DNA of 64,000 bases from assembly GCA_965263365.1 (NCBI GenBank), contig OZ253672.1:1116001-1180000 (forward strand), in the 5' to 3' direction. The notes under the pieces were generated by a model, which saw only the letters and a program-made list of their open reading frames with translations, was not told where the DNA came from and ran no database searches. This document shows positions 63,021 to 64,000 of the stretch, piece after piece. Position 1 is the stretch's first letter, and every line of letters starts with the position of its first letter. Made by a program: the position numbers and the translations under genes. Origin of the DNA: CANMUM01 sp965263365 (lineage in GTDB: Bacteria > Pseudomonadota > Alphaproteobacteria > Rhodobacterales > Rhodobacteraceae).

Positions 63021-64000
63021 ATGGCGAAATCACAAAAATTTATATGTCAGTCTTGTGGTACCATTCATCAAAAATGGGCAGGTAGATGTGACCAATGCGG
63101 CGAATGGAACACAATTGTTGAGGAAGAAACGCAAACGCATTCGAAAAGCCTAGGCGCCAAAAAAGGTCGAATTATTGAACTCGGCGCACTTGAAGGTGAA
63201 GATAAGCCGATCGTGCGAAATCTTTCAAAGAACGTCGAGCTTGATCGCGTGTTGGGCGGCGGCTTTGTGCCCGGCTCGGCCATTTTGGTAGGGGGCGATC
63301 CCGGCATTGGCAAATCAACGCTTCTCCTACAAGCCTCTGCTGCTCTTTCTGAAAACAATTATAAAACCATATATATATCCGGCGAAGAAGCGGCGGCGCA
63401 AATTCGTATGCGCGCCGACAGGCTTGGCCTTCGAAAAGCGCCAGTCCTCCTCGCTTCCGCTACAAACTTACGTAACATATTAGAGACAATCTCAGCTGAA
63501 AAACCACAATTCGTCATCATTGATTCGATTCAAACAATTTGGTCAGATCAAATCGATAGTGCACCGGGCACAGTCACGCAAGTGCGCGCGATTGTTCACG
63601 AACTCGTGAATTACGCAAAGCGCGCCAATACGACAATTATTCTTGTTGGTCATGTGACAAAAGAAGGACAAATCGCGGGCCCGCGTATTGTCGAACATAT
63701 GGTTGATACCGTGTTATATTTTGAGGGCGAAAGAGGCCATGACTATCGGTTACTTCGTGCCGTCAAGAACAGATTTGGCCCGGCGGGTGAGATCGGTGTG
63801 TTCGAAATGACATCTCAAGGTCTCTCTCCTGTTGCCAACCCTTCAGCCCTGTTTCTGGCTGACCGCGAAGTCGACGCTGCCGGATCAGCCGTTTTTGCGG
63901 GAATGGAAGGTTCAAGACCGCTTTTATGCGAAATCCAAGCTCTGATAGCACCAACCCCCTTTAGCACTCCGCGCCGCGCCGTATTAGGCTGGGATAGTGC
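63021..64000 (+). CDS. radA: DNA repair protein RadA, 5' part
   Basis: The gene runs off the right edge; 326 residues are visible. It has the N-terminal zinc finger FICQSCGTIHQKWAGRCDQC, Walker A VGGDPGIGKSTLLLQ near residue 95, SGEEAAAQIRMRADRLGL, the RadA-specific KNRFGP and FSTPRRAVLGWDS (Lon-like domain start). RadA promotes branch migration in recombination. It is normally 450-460 residues. Confidence 0.96.
   Translation, partial: MAKSQKFICQSCGTIHQKWAGRCDQCGEWNTIVEEETQTHSKSLGAKKGRIIELGALEGEDKPIVRNLSKNVELDRVLGGGFVPGSAILVGGDPGIGKSTLLLQASAALSENNYKTIYISGEEAAAQIRMRADRLGLRKAPVLLASATNLRNILETISAEKPQFVIIDSIQTIWSDQIDSAPGTVTQVRAIVHELVNYAKRANTTIILVGHVTKEGQIAGPRIVEHMVDTVLYFEGERGHDYRLLRAVKNRFGPAGEIGVFEMTSQGLSPVANPSALFLADREVDAAGSAVFAGMEGSRPLLCEIQALIAPTPFSTPRRAVLGWDS

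Noticed and set aside
1..64000. CRISPR arrays, insertion sequences, prophage or rRNA genes
   Set aside because: No regularly spaced repeats, transposase or integrase motifs, or rRNA segments were seen.

Overview
The window is chromosomal DNA of an alphaproteobacterium with an AT-rich genome (low-forties percent GC by eye). Evidence for the class: a circularly permuted two-piece ssrA (tmRNA) gene, an alpha-type SspB beside fumC, a long dCTP deaminase, and alphaproteobacterial gene orders (ruvC-ruvA-ruvB-ybgC; dgt-argS-SPOR-nagZ-scpA-scpB; YceD-rpmF-plsX-fabH-ihfA-merR; rpsF-rpsR-rplI-dnaB-alr-mlaE-mlaF...radA). A DmdA-like gene with an acyl-CoA synthetase and a crotonase suggests a marine sulfur-compound degrader. 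The species cannot be named from the sequence alone. No insertion sequence, prophage, CRISPR array or rRNA was seen.

Layout. 1-13 kb: Holliday-junction genes, a DUF1127 micro-protein, a GDPD phosphodiesterase, valS, an SMR exporter, an aldo-keto reductase, an unrecognised basic protein, ctaD with a DUF2244 protein, a capsule-type glycosyltransferase and lipB. 13.3-14.6 kb: a kdsD/kpsF-like sugar-phosphate isomerase broken by a perfect 19-bp tandem duplication, then tRNA-Leu(GAG) and tRNA-Pro(UGG). 14.8-20.5 kb: a tightly overlapped five-gene cassette (two paralogous glycosyltransferases, CcdA-like membrane protein, membrane alpha/beta hydrolase, cytochrome P450). 20.5-25.3 kb: RHH protein, fumC, sspB, ssrA, rpiB, gloA, a Dph6-like ATPase and dodecin. 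25.4-31.2 kb: crotonase, acyl-CoA synthetase, DmdA-like protein, LysR regulator and M20 amidohydrolase on one strand.

31.4-49 kb: pyrC-lipoprotein-pyrE, cytochrome c', an FMN split-barrel protein, two convergent paralogous lipoproteins around a 31-nt inverted repeat, olsB, bamE, YceD-rpmF-plsX-fabH-ihfA-merR, tRNA-Pro(GGG), dcd, then scpAB, nagZ, SPOR, argS and dgt on the minus strand, and erpA. 49-54.7 kb: an orphan histidine kinase with a degenerate ATP-binding lid, a small sulfotransferase, an rRNA m5C methyltransferase, fabG and fabD. 55-60.3 kb: rpsF-rpsR-rplI-dnaB-alr-mlaE-mlaF.

60.3-63.0 kb is the most unusual stretch: between mlaF and radA lie two unknown small membrane proteins, a HlyC-family lysine acyltransferase 3 bp upstream of a VCBS-Hint protein, and a short frame whose ribosome-binding site and start codon sit in an 18-bp tandem duplication. 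Three short tandem duplications of about 20 bp occur in the window, one inactivating a gene, so replication slippage may be a recurring source of change in this genome. Start codons were moved inward in several genes where a Shine-Dalgarno sequence clearly serves a later ATG.
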